Origin: Neolewinella aquimaris | GTDB taxonomy: Bacteria; Bacteroidota; Bacteroidia; Chitinophagales; Saprospiraceae | NCBI RefSeq assembly: GCF_014197245.1 | Contig: NZ_JACIFF010000003.1 | Coordinates: forward strand, 446,077-510,076 | Reading direction: 5' to 3' | Length of the DNA: 64,000 bases | In this document: in pieces, positions 33,895 through 43,923 of the stretch | Layout: each line of letters begins with the position of its first letter | Position numbering within the stretch: position 1 is the stretch's first letter | Notes under the pieces: generated by a model | What the model was told of the DNA's origin: nothing | Databases searched by the model: none | What the model saw: the letters and a program-made list of their open reading frames with translations, nothing else | Translations under genes and position numbers: made by a program

Positions 33895-35739
33895 ATGATC
33901 CTGTCCGGTACCATGTGCAGGAGTGCGTCGAGGGTGGCCTACCTGGTTGCGGCGAGCTGCTTTTTGGCGGGGACGGGTTACGCGGCGTGGTACCTGAGTC
34001 GGAAATACGACAATCTGGTCGTATTCTATATGCAGCGGGATGCATTTTACCGGGATGCGCAGTGGACCACTGATTTCTTTACCCCGACCGTCAAGCACGC
34101 GGGAAACGCCTTTGCTACAATCGGGATAGTTGTCGGCCTGATCAGCCTGGCCTACCTGTACCGATCGTGGCGGAAGCGGGAGCGGAGGGGGTTTGCAACC
34201 TCGCGATTCTCGGTACCGAGAGTGGATGTTGCGGTTATCTCTTCCATTGCCATGATTCAGGGTGCCCTATGGTGGTACGGCAACGGCTTGTTGCCCCCTT
34301 CCTTTGACGAAATCTTTTCGGCCCTTAACGCGGCGGGGGAGGGGGTGTTTCGGTCGCTGTCGTACTACATGCTCCCCAACAATCACCTGCTGTTCAATGC
34401 CCTCAATGCCGCCGCTTTCGGAAGTATGGGCGACCTATTGCTTACCGGTCGGATAATATCGCTCGTAAGCTTTATCGCCCTGGGGGCAATTCAGTTTTTC
34501 TGGTTGAAAGGGGTGATTAAAAACCGCTGGCTGGCTGGGGCCGTCATCGTACTCTTATCGGTGCTACTACCAGTTTGGGGCTTTGCCGTCCAGGCGCGGG
34601 GGTATTTGTTGCTTCTTTTGGCCAGTTGGTTGGCCTTTGTGGGACTGTGGCATTACCTGGGTAGTGGAAAGGCGCGTTGGCGAGGGTTATTCGCGGTGGG
34701 GAGCGTGATGGCTTACGCTACGGTGCCGGTATTTCTGTACGTGCACGTTGCTATGCTGTGCTGGGTCCTGACCGACTGGATTAAGGAGCGGCGCATTGAT
34801 TACCAGCTATTGATCTCCCAATTGATCGCCGGAGCAGCGGTGCTCATGTTCTATCTGCCCGCCCTCACTTTTTCCGGATTCCAGTCCATCACGGCCAACC
34901 GATACGTGGCGGCGGGTACGGAGGAATACGGGGCATTTGCGGCCCGGTTTCTGCCGACCCTTCCGGATTACGCTAACTACAGTACCCAGGAACTGGCGGA
35001 GGTCTTTCCCTGGCTGATGTCGCTGTTGTTTCTGCTGCCCGTGGTGGCCTGGTGGCGGTCGCGGGTGAAAGGGTACCGACGACTGGCATGTTTTCAGCTC
35101 CTATTGATCAGCTGTACGGTCGTTACAGTCCTGCTGATGCGGGCGGTGCCGTTCCACCGGACGATCATCTTTCAGTTGCAGTTTGGCGGGATGGTGGTTG
35201 CCCTGTTCCTAATCTGGGGAATTGTAGCGTTAGGTAGGCGGCTCAGGGTGAAGGGTACTCCTATTGCGGCGGCTACGGTACTGCTGTCGGCACTGTATCT
35301 CGCCCTTGATACCCCGCAGAAATTCTCGCTGCACCTGTACTACTACGACATTGTCCCCACCTACACTGCCGTGGCCGAGTTGGTCAGTCAGGTACCCACC
35401 ACTGCACGGGTAGCCTTTTCCGACGAGGGATTTTATGCGCGGTATTTGGGGAAGAACCGGGAGATTACCGTCGTGGAGGATCCCGCGGTAGCCGAATTTT
35501 ACATGAAGGAGCGGCGGGAACCACTGCCCGAAGGAAACTTTGAGTTGGTGGGGAGTGCGGCGGATATTGAGCTTTATCGGCGGGTGGGATTGGTATACCC
35601 GTCCGACGGACTTCTGCTGCTTCGCACGCAGAAGGATCCGTCGGACGGGGGGACGTTGCCTTTGGGTGAGCAAAAGAATCCGTCGGACGGGGGGATGATG
35701 CCTTTGGGTGAGCAGAAGGATCCGTCGGACGGGGGATGA
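33895..35739 (+). CDS. Multi-pass membrane protein, GT-C glycosyltransferase-like
   Basis: This 614-residue protein has about 11-12 membrane segments. After the second segment comes PPSFDEIFSALNAAGEGVFRSLSYYMLPNNHLLFNAL, with an Asp-Glu pair in the first large outer loop as in GT-C sugar transferases using polyprenyl-phosphate donors. QARGYLLLLLASWLAF also recalls ArnT/PMT-type members. The C-terminal soluble part (~500-560) is the presumed substrate-facing domain. The last ~50 residues are made of a repeated 14-residue unit (PSDGG-x-x-PLGEQK) encoded by a 42-bp DNA repeat (see 35597-35774), so the true end of the fold is near LVYPSDG. Donor and acceptor are unknown. Confidence 0.65.
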   Translation: MILSGTMCRSASRVAYLVAASCFLAGTGYAAWYLSRKYDNLVVFYMQRDAFYRDAQWTTDFFTPTVKHAGNAFATIGIVVGLISLAYLYRSWRKRERRGFATSRFSVPRVDVAVISSIAMIQGALWWYGNGLLPPSFDEIFSALNAAGEGVFRSLSYYMLPNNHLLFNALNAAAFGSMGDLLLTGRIISLVSFIALGAIQFFWLKGVIKNRWLAGAVIVLLSVLLPVWGFAVQARGYLLLLLASWLAFVGLWHYLGSGKARWRGLFAVGSVMAYATVPVFLYVHVAMLCWVLTDWIKERRIDYQLLISQLIAGAAVLMFYLPALTFSGFQSITANRYVAAGTEEYGAFAARFLPTLPDYANYSTQELAEVFPWLMSLLFLLPVVAWWRSRVKGYRRLACFQLLLISCTVVTVLLMRAVPFHRTIIFQLQFGGMVVALFLIWGIVALGRRLRVKGTPIAAATVLLSALYLALDTPQKFSLHLYYYDIVPTYTAVAELVSQVPTTARVAFSDEGFYARYLGKNREITVVEDPAVAEFYMKERREPLPEGNFELVGSAADIELYRRVGLVYPSDGLLLLRTQKDPSDGGTLPLGEQKNPSDGGMMPLGEQKDPSDGG

Positions 35740-35774
35740 TGCTGTTGGGTGTGCATAGAGAATCGTCGGGCGGG
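35597..35774 (+). repeat. 42-bp tandem repeat with inverted copy, overrunning a gene end
   Basis: Units start at about 35628, 35670, 35712 and 35753 (period 42, last spacing 41), each with the core ATCCGTCGGACGGG or a variant. An inverted copy (CCCGTCCGACGG followed by CTTCTGC) at about 35597-35617 pairs with GCAGAAG and CCGTCGGACGGG of the first unit to form a long near-perfect hairpin. Three units are in frame with the upstream membrane protein and become its C-terminus; the remainder is intergenic. This looks like a palindromic intergenic element that was duplicated into the end of the gene. Confidence 0.75.
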
Positions 35775-35811
35775 TAAACTATCTTCACGACGACTACCAA
35801 ACCAACCTGTT

Positions 35812-37701
35812 ATGCTGCGCCATTTATCATTGCTCTTACTGATTTTCCTTTGCACCCGCGTCCCCGCCCAGACCTCCGACGCCTACAACGAGCTAGCGGA
35901 GATAGCGGTGATCGAGCAAAAAATCATGGTGCCGATGCGCGACGGGAAGCGGCTGGCCACCGACGTATATCGCCCGAAAAATGTTGACCGGGCCCCGGTG
36001 ATTTTGGTGCGTACGCCCTACCAATTTAACGCATGGGTGGACGGCGAGGAGCAAACGCGCAACTACGAACGGGCCATGGAAGCCGTGGAGCGCGGCTACG
36101 CCTACGTGGTGCAGAACGAGCGGGGGCGCTACTTCAGCGAGGGGGAATGGGACATACTGGGCGTGCCACTGACCGACGGCTACGACGCGATCGACTGGCT
36201 GAGTAAGCAGCGCTGGAGCAACGGAAACGTCGGTCTGTACGGCTGCAGCTCCACCGCCGAGTGGCAAATGGCCGTCGCCAGCATGGGACATCCCGCCCTC
36301 AAGGCCATGGTGCCGATGGGCTACGGTGCCGGCGTGGGCAGGGTAGGGGACTACATGGAACAGGGCAACTGGTACCGCGGCGGGGCCCAGCAAATGCTCT
36401 TTACCAGCTGGCTCTACCAGGTGCAGCACGACCCCCAGGCGCCCCGGTTGCAGGAAGGGCTTAGCCGGGAAGACCTGCTGCGTTTGTCTCGCTTTTACGA
36501 TATGGCTCCCGAATACCCGGAGATCTCCTCTACCGAATTGCTTGCGACCCTCCCGGTGGCAGATATCATCAAGGAAGGGAAGGGACCGAAGGGCATCTAC
36601 GAAGACATGATCAAGCGTAAGCCCAACGATCTGGCGTGGTTTGAGGGCGGACTTTACCACGACGATATGCCCTTCGACGTGCCGACCTTCTGGTTCACGA
36701 GTTGGTACGACGTATCGATCAGTCCGAACCTGGCGCTGTTCAATCACGTACGCGAGAATGCGGAATCCCAGGAAGCCCGCGACAACCAGTTTCTCTGGAT
36801 CGCACCGACGCTGCACTGCGCCTACACCCGCGCAACCGAGAACACCATCGTGGGCGAGCGCAGCGTGGGCGATGCCCGCTACGACTACGATGCGCTGGTA
36901 TACGGTTTCTTCGACAAGTGGCTCAAAGACGCTTCCCCCGAAATAATCGATACGCTAGCCCGGGTCACTTACTACACCATGGGCAGCAACGAATGGCAAA
37001 CCACCACCGCCTGGCCCCCGCCGAGCGCGGAAATGATGAGCTTCTACCTCGACAGCGACGGTGGCGCCAACACCATGTACGGAAATGGTCGCCTGGTAAA
37101 GGAAGCCCCCGGGGAAGACCGTCCGGACCACTATCTCTACGACCCGATGAACCCGGTGAAGAGCTACGGCGGCAACGTTTGCTGCACCGGTGATGCAGTG
37201 GAGGGCGGTAGCTTTGATCAGCGGGTGATGGAGGCGCGCAACGACATTCTGGTCTATACTTCCGAACCCTTTACGGATGATACGGAAATCAGTGGTTTCG
37301 TAGAATCCAGCCTCTACCTCAGCAGCGACGCAAAGGACACCGACGTGACCATCAAACTGATCGACGTAAGCCCCGACGGTGCGGCCTATAACCTCGACGA
37401 GACCATCCAGCGTGTCCGCTACCGCGAGGGCTACGACAAGGAAGTATTCATGGAGGAAAGCAACGTCTACCGGGTGGACCTCACGCCGATGAGCACCAGC
37501 AATCTCTTCCGGGCGGGGCACAGCCTTCGCATCGAGGTCAGCAGCAGCAATTTTCCCCGCTTCGACCGCAACCTGAATACGGGGGGCGATAACGTGACGG
37601 AGCAGGAGGGCGTGGTGGCGCGTAATGCCATTCACCACTCGGCGGAGTATCCGAGTGTGGTGCGGGTGCCGGTGGTCTCGTCCGCCGAGTTCCGGCGGTA
37701 G
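35812..37701 (+). CDS. CocE/NonD-type hydrolase (X-Pro dipeptidyl-peptidase S15 family)
   Basis: This 629-residue exported serine hydrolase starts at 35812 for a clean signal peptide ([20 protein letters not shown]). The N-terminal alpha/beta hydrolase begins [17 protein letters not shown], and the nucleophile is Ser146 in [15 protein letters not shown]. The acid and His lie in the downstream cap and core ([15 protein letters not shown] and the C-terminal jelly-roll SNNLFRAGH-type segment, ending in [14 protein letters not shown]). The jelly-roll from ~430 is typical of S15/CocE. The usual GxSYxG is GCSSTA here. It could be an acylase, esterase or glutaryl-7-ACA-type amidase; the substrate is unknown. 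Confidence 0.85.
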   Translation: MLRHLSLLLLIFLCTRVPAQTSDAYNELAEIAVIEQKIMVPMRDGKRLATDVYRPKNVDRAPVILVRTPYQFNAWVDGEEQTRNYERAMEAVERGYAYVVQNERGRYFSEGEWDILGVPLTDGYDAIDWLSKQRWSNGNVGLYGCSSTAEWQMAVASMGHPALKAMVPMGYGAGVGRVGDYMEQGNWYRGGAQQMLFTSWLYQVQHDPQAPRLQEGLSREDLLRLSRFYDMAPEYPEISSTELLATLPVADIIKEGKGPKGIYEDMIKRKPNDLAWFEGGLYHDDMPFDVPTFWFTSWYDVSISPNLALFNHVRENAESQEARDNQFLWIAPTLHCAYTRATENTIVGERSVGDARYDYDALVYGFFDKWLKDASPEIIDTLARVTYYTMGSNEWQTTTAWPPPSAEMMSFYLDSDGGANTMYGNGRLVKEAPGEDRPDHYLYDPMNPVKSYGGNVCCTGDAVEGGSFDQRVMEARNDILVYTSEPFTDDTEISGFVESSLYLSSDAKDTDVTIKLIDVSPDGAAYNLDETIQRVRYREGYDKEVFMEESNVYRVDLTPMSTSNLFRAGHSLRIEVSSSNFPRFDRNLNTGGDNVTEQEGVVARNAIHHSAEYPSVVRVPVVSSAEFRR

Positions 37702-37705
37702 CCGG

Positions 37706-37744
37706 CTCGTCGGCCGAGTAAGAGTTAAGGATTCGGCGGACGAG
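37706..37744. terminator. Hairpin after the CocE-type gene
   Basis: CTCGTCGGCCGA (37706-37717) pairs with TCGGCGGACGAG (37733-37744) at 11 of 12 positions, with a 15-base loop. It begins 5 bases after the stop codon. No T-run follows, so it may be a weak terminator or an mRNA 3'-end stabiliser. Confidence 0.4.
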
Positions 37745-37784
37745 GGGCCTGAACCGATGGGCGATTCTCCCCGTTCCACTCCCG

Positions 37785-38831
37785 ATGCCCCTCCTCACCT
37801 TCAACGACCGCGGAATCTACTGTGAACGCGCCGACGTCTACATCGACCCCTGGAAACCGGTCCCCCGCGCCCTGATCACCCACGGCCACGCCGACCACTC
37901 GCGGTGGGGCAACGAGTACTACCTGTCCACCCGCCTGGCCGCCCCCGTGATCAAGTACCGCCTGGGCGACATCAAGCTCGAGACGGTCGAATACGGCGAG
38001 GTGAAGACCATCAACGGGGTGAAGTTCAGCTTTCACCCGGCGGGACACATCATCGGTTCGGCCCAGATTCGGGTCGAGTATAAGGGGGAAATCTGGGTGG
38101 CCAGCGGCGATTATAAGCTCGAGGACGACGGCCTCTGCCAGCCCTACGAACCGGTGAAGTGCCAGCACTTCATCACCGAATCTACCTTCGGACTCCCCGT
38201 GTACCGCTGGACGCCCCAGGAAGAACTCTTCGCCGACATCAACGACTGGTGGCGCGCCACCGCTGCCGAAGGACGCACCGCCATCATTACCGGCTATGCC
38301 CTCGGTAAGGCCCAGCGCCTGCTCAACGGTCTGGACACTTCCATCGGCAAAATATACACCCACGGCGCCATCGAAAACACCAACGAGGTGCTGCGCAATC
38401 AGGGCATCGTGCTGCCCGAGACCACCCGCGTGACCCGGGAAGTCAATAAAAAAGAATACCCCGGCAATATCGTCGTGGCGACCCCCGGTGCCATAGGACA
38501 GCCCTGGGTGAAGAAATTCGGCAATGCCTCCGTGGCCGCCGCCTCGGGCTGGATGACGCTGCGTGGCGCGCGAAGAAGACGGGGAGCCGACCGGGGCTTC
38601 ATCCTCAGCGACCACTGCGACTGGCCCAGTCTGCTCGAAGCCATCAAGCTCACCGAAGCCGATAACATCTACGTCACCCACGGCTACACCTCCATCTTCA
38701 GCAAATACCTCCGCGAACTCGGCTACAACGCCACGGAACTGGAGACCGAATACGAGGGCGAACTGGCAGAGATCGAAACCAAGGGGAACGAGGAGACAAA
38801 CAAGGAAAATGCGGTAGCTGATGGGGAGTGA
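37785..38831 (+). CDS. Ligase-associated DNA exonuclease (metallo-beta-lactamase/beta-CASP fold)
   Basis: This 348-residue MBL-fold nuclease is of the kind encoded beside bacterial ATP-dependent DNA ligases. The metal motif THGHADHSRWG is near residues 32-42, with further ligands in FHPAGHIIGSAQIRVE and SGDYKLEDD. The beta-CASP-like part has TAIITGYALGKAQRLL and the C-terminal RGFILSDHCDWPSLLEAI and VTHGYTSIFSKYL. The overall form matches the family well. The next gene is the ligase, separated by 147 bases that carry an inverted repeat. Together they probably form a DNA end-processing and ligation pathway. Confidence 0.9.
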   Translation: MPLLTFNDRGIYCERADVYIDPWKPVPRALITHGHADHSRWGNEYYLSTRLAAPVIKYRLGDIKLETVEYGEVKTINGVKFSFHPAGHIIGSAQIRVEYKGEIWVASGDYKLEDDGLCQPYEPVKCQHFITESTFGLPVYRWTPQEELFADINDWWRATAAEGRTAIITGYALGKAQRLLNGLDTSIGKIYTHGAIENTNEVLRNQGIVLPETTRVTREVNKKEYPGNIVVATPGAIGQPWVKKFGNASVAAASGWMTLRGARRRRGADRGFILSDHCDWPSLLEAIKLTEADNIYVTHGYTSIFSKYLRELGYNATELETEYEGELAEIETKGNEETNKENAVADGE

Positions 38832-38835
38832 GGTG

Positions 38836-38973
38836 AACCGCAGATCAGGGCAGATTGGCTTCGCAGATTTTCGCGGATTTTCTTGCACGGCTGTTGCCCC
38901 CCTTTGGGGCCCAGGGGACCTGACGCGGCAATCTGTGTTGATCCGCGACCAAAATCTGCCAAAATCTGCGGTT
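38836..38973. repeat. Inverted-repeat element of CGCAGATT-type motifs
   Basis: The arms AACCGCAGAT (38836-38845) and ATCTGCGGTT (38964-38973) are perfect reverse complements. Inside, further CAGATT/AATCTG copies (for example CGCAGATTTTCGCGGATTTTC and AAAATCTGCCAAAATCTGC) are arranged inversely around a G+C-rich centre. It fills almost the whole gap between exonuclease and ligase. Motifs of this kind are common as dispersed intergenic palindromes in Bacteroidota. Confidence 0.6.
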
Positions 38974-38978
38974 AACCC

Positions 38979-40574
38979 ATGAAAAACTTCGCCGAACTCT
39001 TTCGCCGCCTCGACCGCACCACCAAGATCAACTCCAAAGTGGAGTCCCTGGCCGACTATTTTCTGCAGGTCGATGATGAGGACAAGCTCTGGACCGTTGC
39101 CCTGCTCTCCCACCGCCGGCCCCGCAGGACGGTCAACTCCAAACTGCTGCGCGCCTGGGCCTCCGAACTCAGCGGCATCGACACCTGGATCCTGGAAGAA
39201 AGCTACCACGTCGTCGGTGATCTGGCCGAAACCATTGCGCTCGTGCTGCCGCCGCCGGAGGCCGACTACGACCACACCCTTACCTACTGGATCGACTACA
39301 TCGAGCGCTTCGCCGGCTACGACGAGGAGGGTAAAAAGGAAGCCGTACAGGAAGCCTGGCGCGGCCTCGGCACCACCGAGCGCTACCTCTTCAATAAGCT
39401 CATCACCGGCAATTTTCGGGTAGGGGTTAGTCAAAAACTGATGACCCGCGCCCTCGCCCGCGCCACTGGCATCGAGGAAACAAACCTGGCCCACCGACTC
39501 ATGGGCAACTGGACGCCCAACGACACCACCTTTGGAGACCTGATTCACTCGGAGTCGGCCACCGACGATATCTCCCGCCCCTATCCCTTCTACCTGGCCT
39601 ACCAACTGGAGCAGCCCGCCGAAGACCTGGGTACACCCGCGGAATGGCAGGCGGAGCATAAGTGGGACGGGATCCGCGGCCAGCTCATCGTGCGCGACGA
39701 TCAGGCCTTCATCTGGTCGCGGGGGGAAGAACTGGTCAACGATAAGTATCCTGAATACGCCATCTTAGCCCAGGCCCTTCCCAACGGCACGGTGATCGAC
39801 GGAGAAATACTGCCCTTTAAGGACGGCCGGCCCCTTGGCTTCAACGTGCTCCAAACCCGCATCGGCCGCAAAAACGTTAGCAAAAAACTGCTGAAGGACG
39901 CCCCTGTGGTGCTGATGTGCTACGACCTGCTCGAATACGAAGGCCGCGACATCCGCAAGCTGCCCATGTCCGGGCGCCGCCAACTACTCGAACGGGTGGT
40001 GGAGGAATACGACACCGAGGGCATCCTGCAATTGTCCCCCGTCTTTGCCTTCGAGCACTGGGAAGATTTGGCCATCGAGCGGGAAACCGCACGGGAGAAA
40101 TTTAGCGAGGGCATCATGCTCAAGCGCCTCGATAGCGAATACAAACAGGGTAGAAAAAAGGGCGACTGGTGGAAGTGGAAGGTCGATCCCCTCACCATCG
40201 ACGCCGTGATGATGTACGCACAGCGGGGCCATGGCCGGCGCGCCAACCTGTATACCGACTTCACCTTCGGCGTTTGGGACGGCGAGCAGCTCGTGCCCTT
40301 CACCAAGGCATACAGCGGGCTTACCGACAAAGAATTTAACCAGATCACCGCCTGGGTACGCCGCAACACCGTAGAGAAGTTCGGTCCGGTGCGGAGCGTT
40401 AAACCAAAGCAGGTGTTCGAGATCGGTTTCGAGGGCATTCGCCGCAGTACACGTCACAAATCGGGCGTGGCCCTCCGGTTCCCGCGAATGCTCCGCTGGC
40501 GGCAGGACAAGCCCGTCGAAGAAGCTAATACCAAGGACGATCTGGAGGCGCTGCTGAAAACATACGGCAGCTAG
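38979..40574 (+). CDS. ATP-dependent DNA ligase, LigB-like
   Basis: This 531-residue ligase seals nicks using ATP. An N-terminal alpha-helical DNA-binding domain (~1-190) precedes the adenylation domain, with the active-site lysine K228 in EHKWDGIRGQ (motif I). Other motifs are VIDGEILPF (III), LMCYDLLEYEGRDIR (IIIa), EGIMLKRLDSEYKQGR (IV) and DWWKWKVDP (V). The OB domain follows at ~420-510. It is the ligase of the exonuclease/ligase pair. The Lhr helicase and the phosphoesterase often found beside this pair are not seen here. Confidence 0.94.
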   Translation: MKNFAELFRRLDRTTKINSKVESLADYFLQVDDEDKLWTVALLSHRRPRRTVNSKLLRAWASELSGIDTWILEESYHVVGDLAETIALVLPPPEADYDHTLTYWIDYIERFAGYDEEGKKEAVQEAWRGLGTTERYLFNKLITGNFRVGVSQKLMTRALARATGIEETNLAHRLMGNWTPNDTTFGDLIHSESATDDISRPYPFYLAYQLEQPAEDLGTPAEWQAEHKWDGIRGQLIVRDDQAFIWSRGEELVNDKYPEYAILAQALPNGTVIDGEILPFKDGRPLGFNVLQTRIGRKNVSKKLLKDAPVVLMCYDLLEYEGRDIRKLPMSGRRQLLERVVEEYDTEGILQLSPVFAFEHWEDLAIERETAREKFSEGIMLKRLDSEYKQGRKKGDWWKWKVDPLTIDAVMMYAQRGHGRRANLYTDFTFGVWDGEQLVPFTKAYSGLTDKEFNQITAWVRRNTVEKFGPVRSVKPKQVFEIGFEGIRRSTRHKSGVALRFPRMLRWRQDKPVEEANTKDDLEALLKTYGS

Positions 40575-40703
40575 GGCGGGGCAGTGAACACAACGTAAGC
40601 AAGCTTGCCCATTGGTTAGTAACAACCAATCTATCAATAGCTTATCTTAGTGATATCGCCATAGGATGGTGGTTACCCGTCACAAATACCACATAGATTG
40701 CGA

Positions 40704-40733
40704 TTGCTGGTATATGAGACAATATTACCTTTA
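40704..40733 (+). promoter_or_regulatory. Promoter of susC
   Basis: TTG (40704-40706) and TACCTTTA (40726-40733) separated by exactly 19 bases fit the Bacteroidota -33/-7 arrangement, with the last G changed to A. The ATG at 40758 follows after 24 bases. The upstream in-frame TTG at 40698 precedes the promoter and is rejected as a start. Confidence 0.5.
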
Positions 40734-40757
40734 TCGGTTCAACAACTCACTAGTGAA

Positions 40758-43700
40758 ATGAAGAGACTACTACTAAGCCTGTTCTGCCTGGGTTTTGTGC
40801 TCGGGTTGACGGCACAGACTACCGTAAGCGGAACCATTACCGACCAATCCGGGGAGCCACTCATCGGAGCTTCGGTCCTCGCCGAGGGCACCAGCACCGG
40901 GACGGTCTCCGATATCGACGGCAACTTTAGCCTAAACGTCCCCGCGGGAGTGGAAGCACTGGTGGCCTCGTATACCGGATTCAAGACCCAAAACATACCC
41001 CTTGACGGTCGAACTACCTACGATATCGTCATGGATGAAGACGCCGCCCAGTTGTCTGAAGTGGTCGTCGTAGGCTACGGTAAGCAGATTCGGAGTACCC
41101 TGACCGGCAACATCGCCCAGATCGAGGGAGATGCCATCCAGAACCTGCCCGTTACCAGTGCCGAGCAAGCCATTCAGGGACGTACCGCCGGTGTGTTCGT
41201 ACAGGCGGTCAGCGGCAAGCCCGGTGGCCGGATCAACGTCCGGGTACGTGGAAGCTCCTCCATCTCAGCCGGCAACAATCCGCTCTACGTGGTCGATGGC
41301 GTACCCATCACCAGCGGTACCTTCAGCAGCCCGGGTTCGGGAAGTCAGAACTTCCTGGCCGACCTCAATCCTAACGACATTCAGTCGATCGAGATCCTGA
41401 AGGACGCCTCCTCTGCCGCCATTTACGGATCACGGGCCGCCAACGGAGTCGTGCTCATCACCACCAAAGAAGGCGTCAGCGGCCGTACGAAAATCAACTT
41501 CAACGTCAGCTTCGGCAGCAGCGAACCGAGCCGCCGTCAGGAATTTCTCAATGCCCAGGAATTCGTCGAATTCTTCCAACAAACGGCCCGGGGCGGTGCC
41601 CGCTACGATTTTAACAACGGGCTCAACGAGTTCGGCCTCTCCGACGATGAGTACACCCTGGAAAACACCACCCAGGCCTATCTGGATTTCGTGGAAGGCC
41701 GCTTCGACCGCTACAGTGGTCCGAGCAACTGGCGCACCAACGAAACCAATACCAACTGGGAAGACGAGGCCTTCCGTACCGGCCAGAGCCGCAACGCCGA
41801 CCTGAGCGCCAGCGGAGGCAGCGACAAACTGACCTACTACGCCAGCTTCGGTTACTCCGATCAGGAGGGTATTCTGGTGGACAACGGCTTTCAGCGCCTC
41901 AGCACCCGCCTCAACCTGGACGCGGAGGCCTCCGATCGGTTTCGCTACGGACTGCGCCTCGGTCTTAGCCGCTCCGACAACAGCCGGGTAAGCAACGACA
42001 ATCAGTTCAGCACCCCACTCCAACTGATCGCCCTGTCGCCCATCACTCCCGTACGGAACACTACCGGAGAAGAATACCAGGGTTTCGAACCGGGCCAGCT
42101 CTTCGACCGGCCCGTAACCACCTACTACAACGGATTGGTGGAACTGGAGAACAGTGAAAAACAGTCCATCAGCTTCCGTACACTGGCCAACGTATTCGGC
42201 GAATTCGACCTCGTCGAGGGGCTATCCCTGCGTGCGGAGGCGGGTGTCGACGTGGCCAACATCAAACAGGACAGGTTCCTCGGGCGGCTCACCGACGGCG
42301 GCGAGAGCACCAACGGCTTCGCGGACAGCCGCTGGAGTAACATCGTCAACTACAACACGAAGGCCCTGCTGCTGTACAATAAGGACTTCGACGCCGGCCA
42401 CAACGTTGATTTTGTCGGAGGTATCGAGTTTCAAAAGTCAGACCAGGAGAACATCCTCGTCGAAGGACAGGAGTTTCCCCTCGACCAGCTCCGGACGATC
42501 GCCAGTGCGGCGGAGATCACGGACGGCACCACCGACCTGACCGAATTCACCTTCCTCAGCTACTTCGGGCGGGCGAACTACAACTTCAACCGGAAGTACC
42601 TATTTAGCATCAGCGGTCGCCTGGACGGCTCGAGCCGCTTCGGGACCAACAATCAGTATGGTTTCTTCCCGGCCGTTGCCGCGGGCTGGGTCATCAGCGA
42701 GGAAGACTTCTTCGAAAGCAACGCCACCGTCAGCTACCTGAAATTGCGGTCGAGCTACGGCCTGACCGGCAACGCCGACATCAACAACTTCGCGAGTCGG
42801 GGTCTGTATGATGCGTCCAGCTATGCTGCTACCTCCGGTCTCGGACCTATCCAGATCGCGAACCCCGACCTGACCTGGGAAGAAACTGCTCAGTTTGACG
42901 TCGGTATCGATTTCGGTCTGTTCAACAACCGACTCAGCGGTGAAGTAGATTACTACGTTAAGAACACCAACGACCTACTCCTAAACGTGCCCGTACCCGG
43001 AACCACCGGCTTCCGTACCCAGTTCCGCAACGTCGGAGAACTGCGCAACCGGGGAGTGGAAGTGTTGCTCAACGCCGTCATTTTTGACCAGGCCTTTAGC
43101 TGGAGTTCGAGCGCCAACTTCGCGCTCAATGAAAATGAAATTCTTTCCCTCGCCGAGGGGCAGGATATCATTGACGACGGGGGGAGCCGGTACATGAATG
43201 TCGTAAAGGTCGGCGAGAGCATCGGCACTTTCTACGGCTACGAGTACGCCGGCGTGGATCCCGCCAACGGAGACGGCCTGTTTTACATTAACGAGCAGGA
43301 TGACGACGGCAACATCATCAATCCTGAAGCTACCACCAACAGTGCCAACGAAGCCAATTTCGTGGTGCTCGGCGATGCCCTACCCAATAAATTGGCCGGC
43401 TGGACCAACGACTTTAGCTACAAGGGCGTCAGCCTGAGCGTCTTCATGCAGGGCAGCTTCGGCAATCAGGTGCACAATTCCGCCGGTGTCTTCCAGAGCT
43501 GCGGTGGCTGCTGGTTCGACAACCAGACCCGCGACCAGCTAGATGCCTGGACCCCCGAGAATACCATCACCAACGTACCCGAAGCCCGCTTCTTCTGGGG
43601 TAACGCCGACAACGGCCGGAGCAGTCGCTACCTCAGCAGCGGCAACTTCGTTCGCCTCAAGACGGTCACCCTGTCTTACGAGCTGCCGACGAGCATCGTC

Positions 43701-43898
43701 GACCGCATCGGAGTCAACCGTCTGCGGTTCTACGTCACCGGTCAGAACCTGGCCATCATCACCAACTACGCCGGTTGGGACCCCGAGGTGGCCGCCGACT
43801 TCCTGGCCGACGACTCACCGAACGTGCTGACGAGCGTGGATTTCTACACCGCTCCCCAGCCCCGAACCATCATTTTTGGTATCAACGTCGGACTGTAA
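40758..43898 (+). CDS. SusC/RagA-family TonB-dependent outer-membrane transporter
   Basis: This 1046-residue outer-membrane importer has a signal peptide ending LGLTAQ and a CarboxypepD_reg-like domain (~21-105: VSGTITDQSGEPLIGASVLAEGTSTGTVSDIDGNFSL). A TonB box-like segment is near 112-122 (LSEVVVVGYGKQ), then come the plug (~125-240) and a 22-strand barrel ending in an aromatic-rich strand. It starts the susCD pair, with susD 25 bases after its stop. No glycoside hydrolase or peptidase accompanies the pair, so the substrate is unknown. Confidence 0.93.
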   Translation: MKRLLLSLFCLGFVLGLTAQTTVSGTITDQSGEPLIGASVLAEGTSTGTVSDIDGNFSLNVPAGVEALVASYTGFKTQNIPLDGRTTYDIVMDEDAAQLSEVVVVGYGKQIRSTLTGNIAQIEGDAIQNLPVTSAEQAIQGRTAGVFVQAVSGKPGGRINVRVRGSSSISAGNNPLYVVDGVPITSGTFSSPGSGSQNFLADLNPNDIQSIEILKDASSAAIYGSRAANGVVLITTKEGVSGRTKINFNVSFGSSEPSRRQEFLNAQEFVEFFQQTARGGARYDFNNGLNEFGLSDDEYTLENTTQAYLDFVEGRFDRYSGPSNWRTNETNTNWEDEAFRTGQSRNADLSASGGSDKLTYYASFGYSDQEGILVDNGFQRLSTRLNLDAEASDRFRYGLRLGLSRSDNSRVSNDNQFSTPLQLIALSPITPVRNTTGEEYQGFEPGQLFDRPVTTYYNGLVELENSEKQSISFRTLANVFGEFDLVEGLSLRAEAGVDVANIKQDRFLGRLTDGGESTNGFADSRWSNIVNYNTKALLLYNKDFDAGHNVDFVGGIEFQKSDQENILVEGQEFPLDQLRTIASAAEITDGTTDLTEFTFLSYFGRANYNFNRKYLFSISGRLDGSSRFGTNNQYGFFPAVAAGWVISEEDFFESNATVSYLKLRSSYGLTGNADINNFASRGLYDASSYAATSGLGPIQIANPDLTWEETAQFDVGIDFGLFNNRLSGEVDYYVKNTNDLLLNVPVPGTTGFRTQFRNVGELRNRGVEVLLNAVIFDQAFSWSSSANFALNENEILSLAEGQDIIDDGGSRYMNVVKVGESIGTFYGYEYAGVDPANGDGLFYINEQDDDGNIINPEATTNSANEANFVVLGDALPNKLAGWTNDFSYKGVSLSVFMQGSFGNQVHNSAGVFQSCGGCWFDNQTRDQLDAWTPENTITNVPEARFFWGNADNGRSSRYLSSGNFVRLKTVTLSYELPTSIVDRIGVNRLRFYVTGQNLAIITNYAGWDPEVAADFLADDSPNVLTSVDFYTAPQPRTIIFGINVGL

Positions 43899-43923
43899 TT
43901 CCCCACCAACCCAAACGAACATC

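Noticed and set aside
37725-39659. A 644-codon minus-strand open frame over the exonuclease and ligase genes
   Set aside because: Both plus-strand genes have full catalytic motifs. The minus translation is Val/Gly-rich without any recognisable fold.
40698-40757. An upstream TTG start for susC
   Set aside because: The signal peptide begins at 40758, and the promoter lies between the two positions.
40575-40757. A FixK-like box upstream of susC (TGATATCGCCAT)
   Set aside because: Only one half-site matches and there is no second box at 22 bp.
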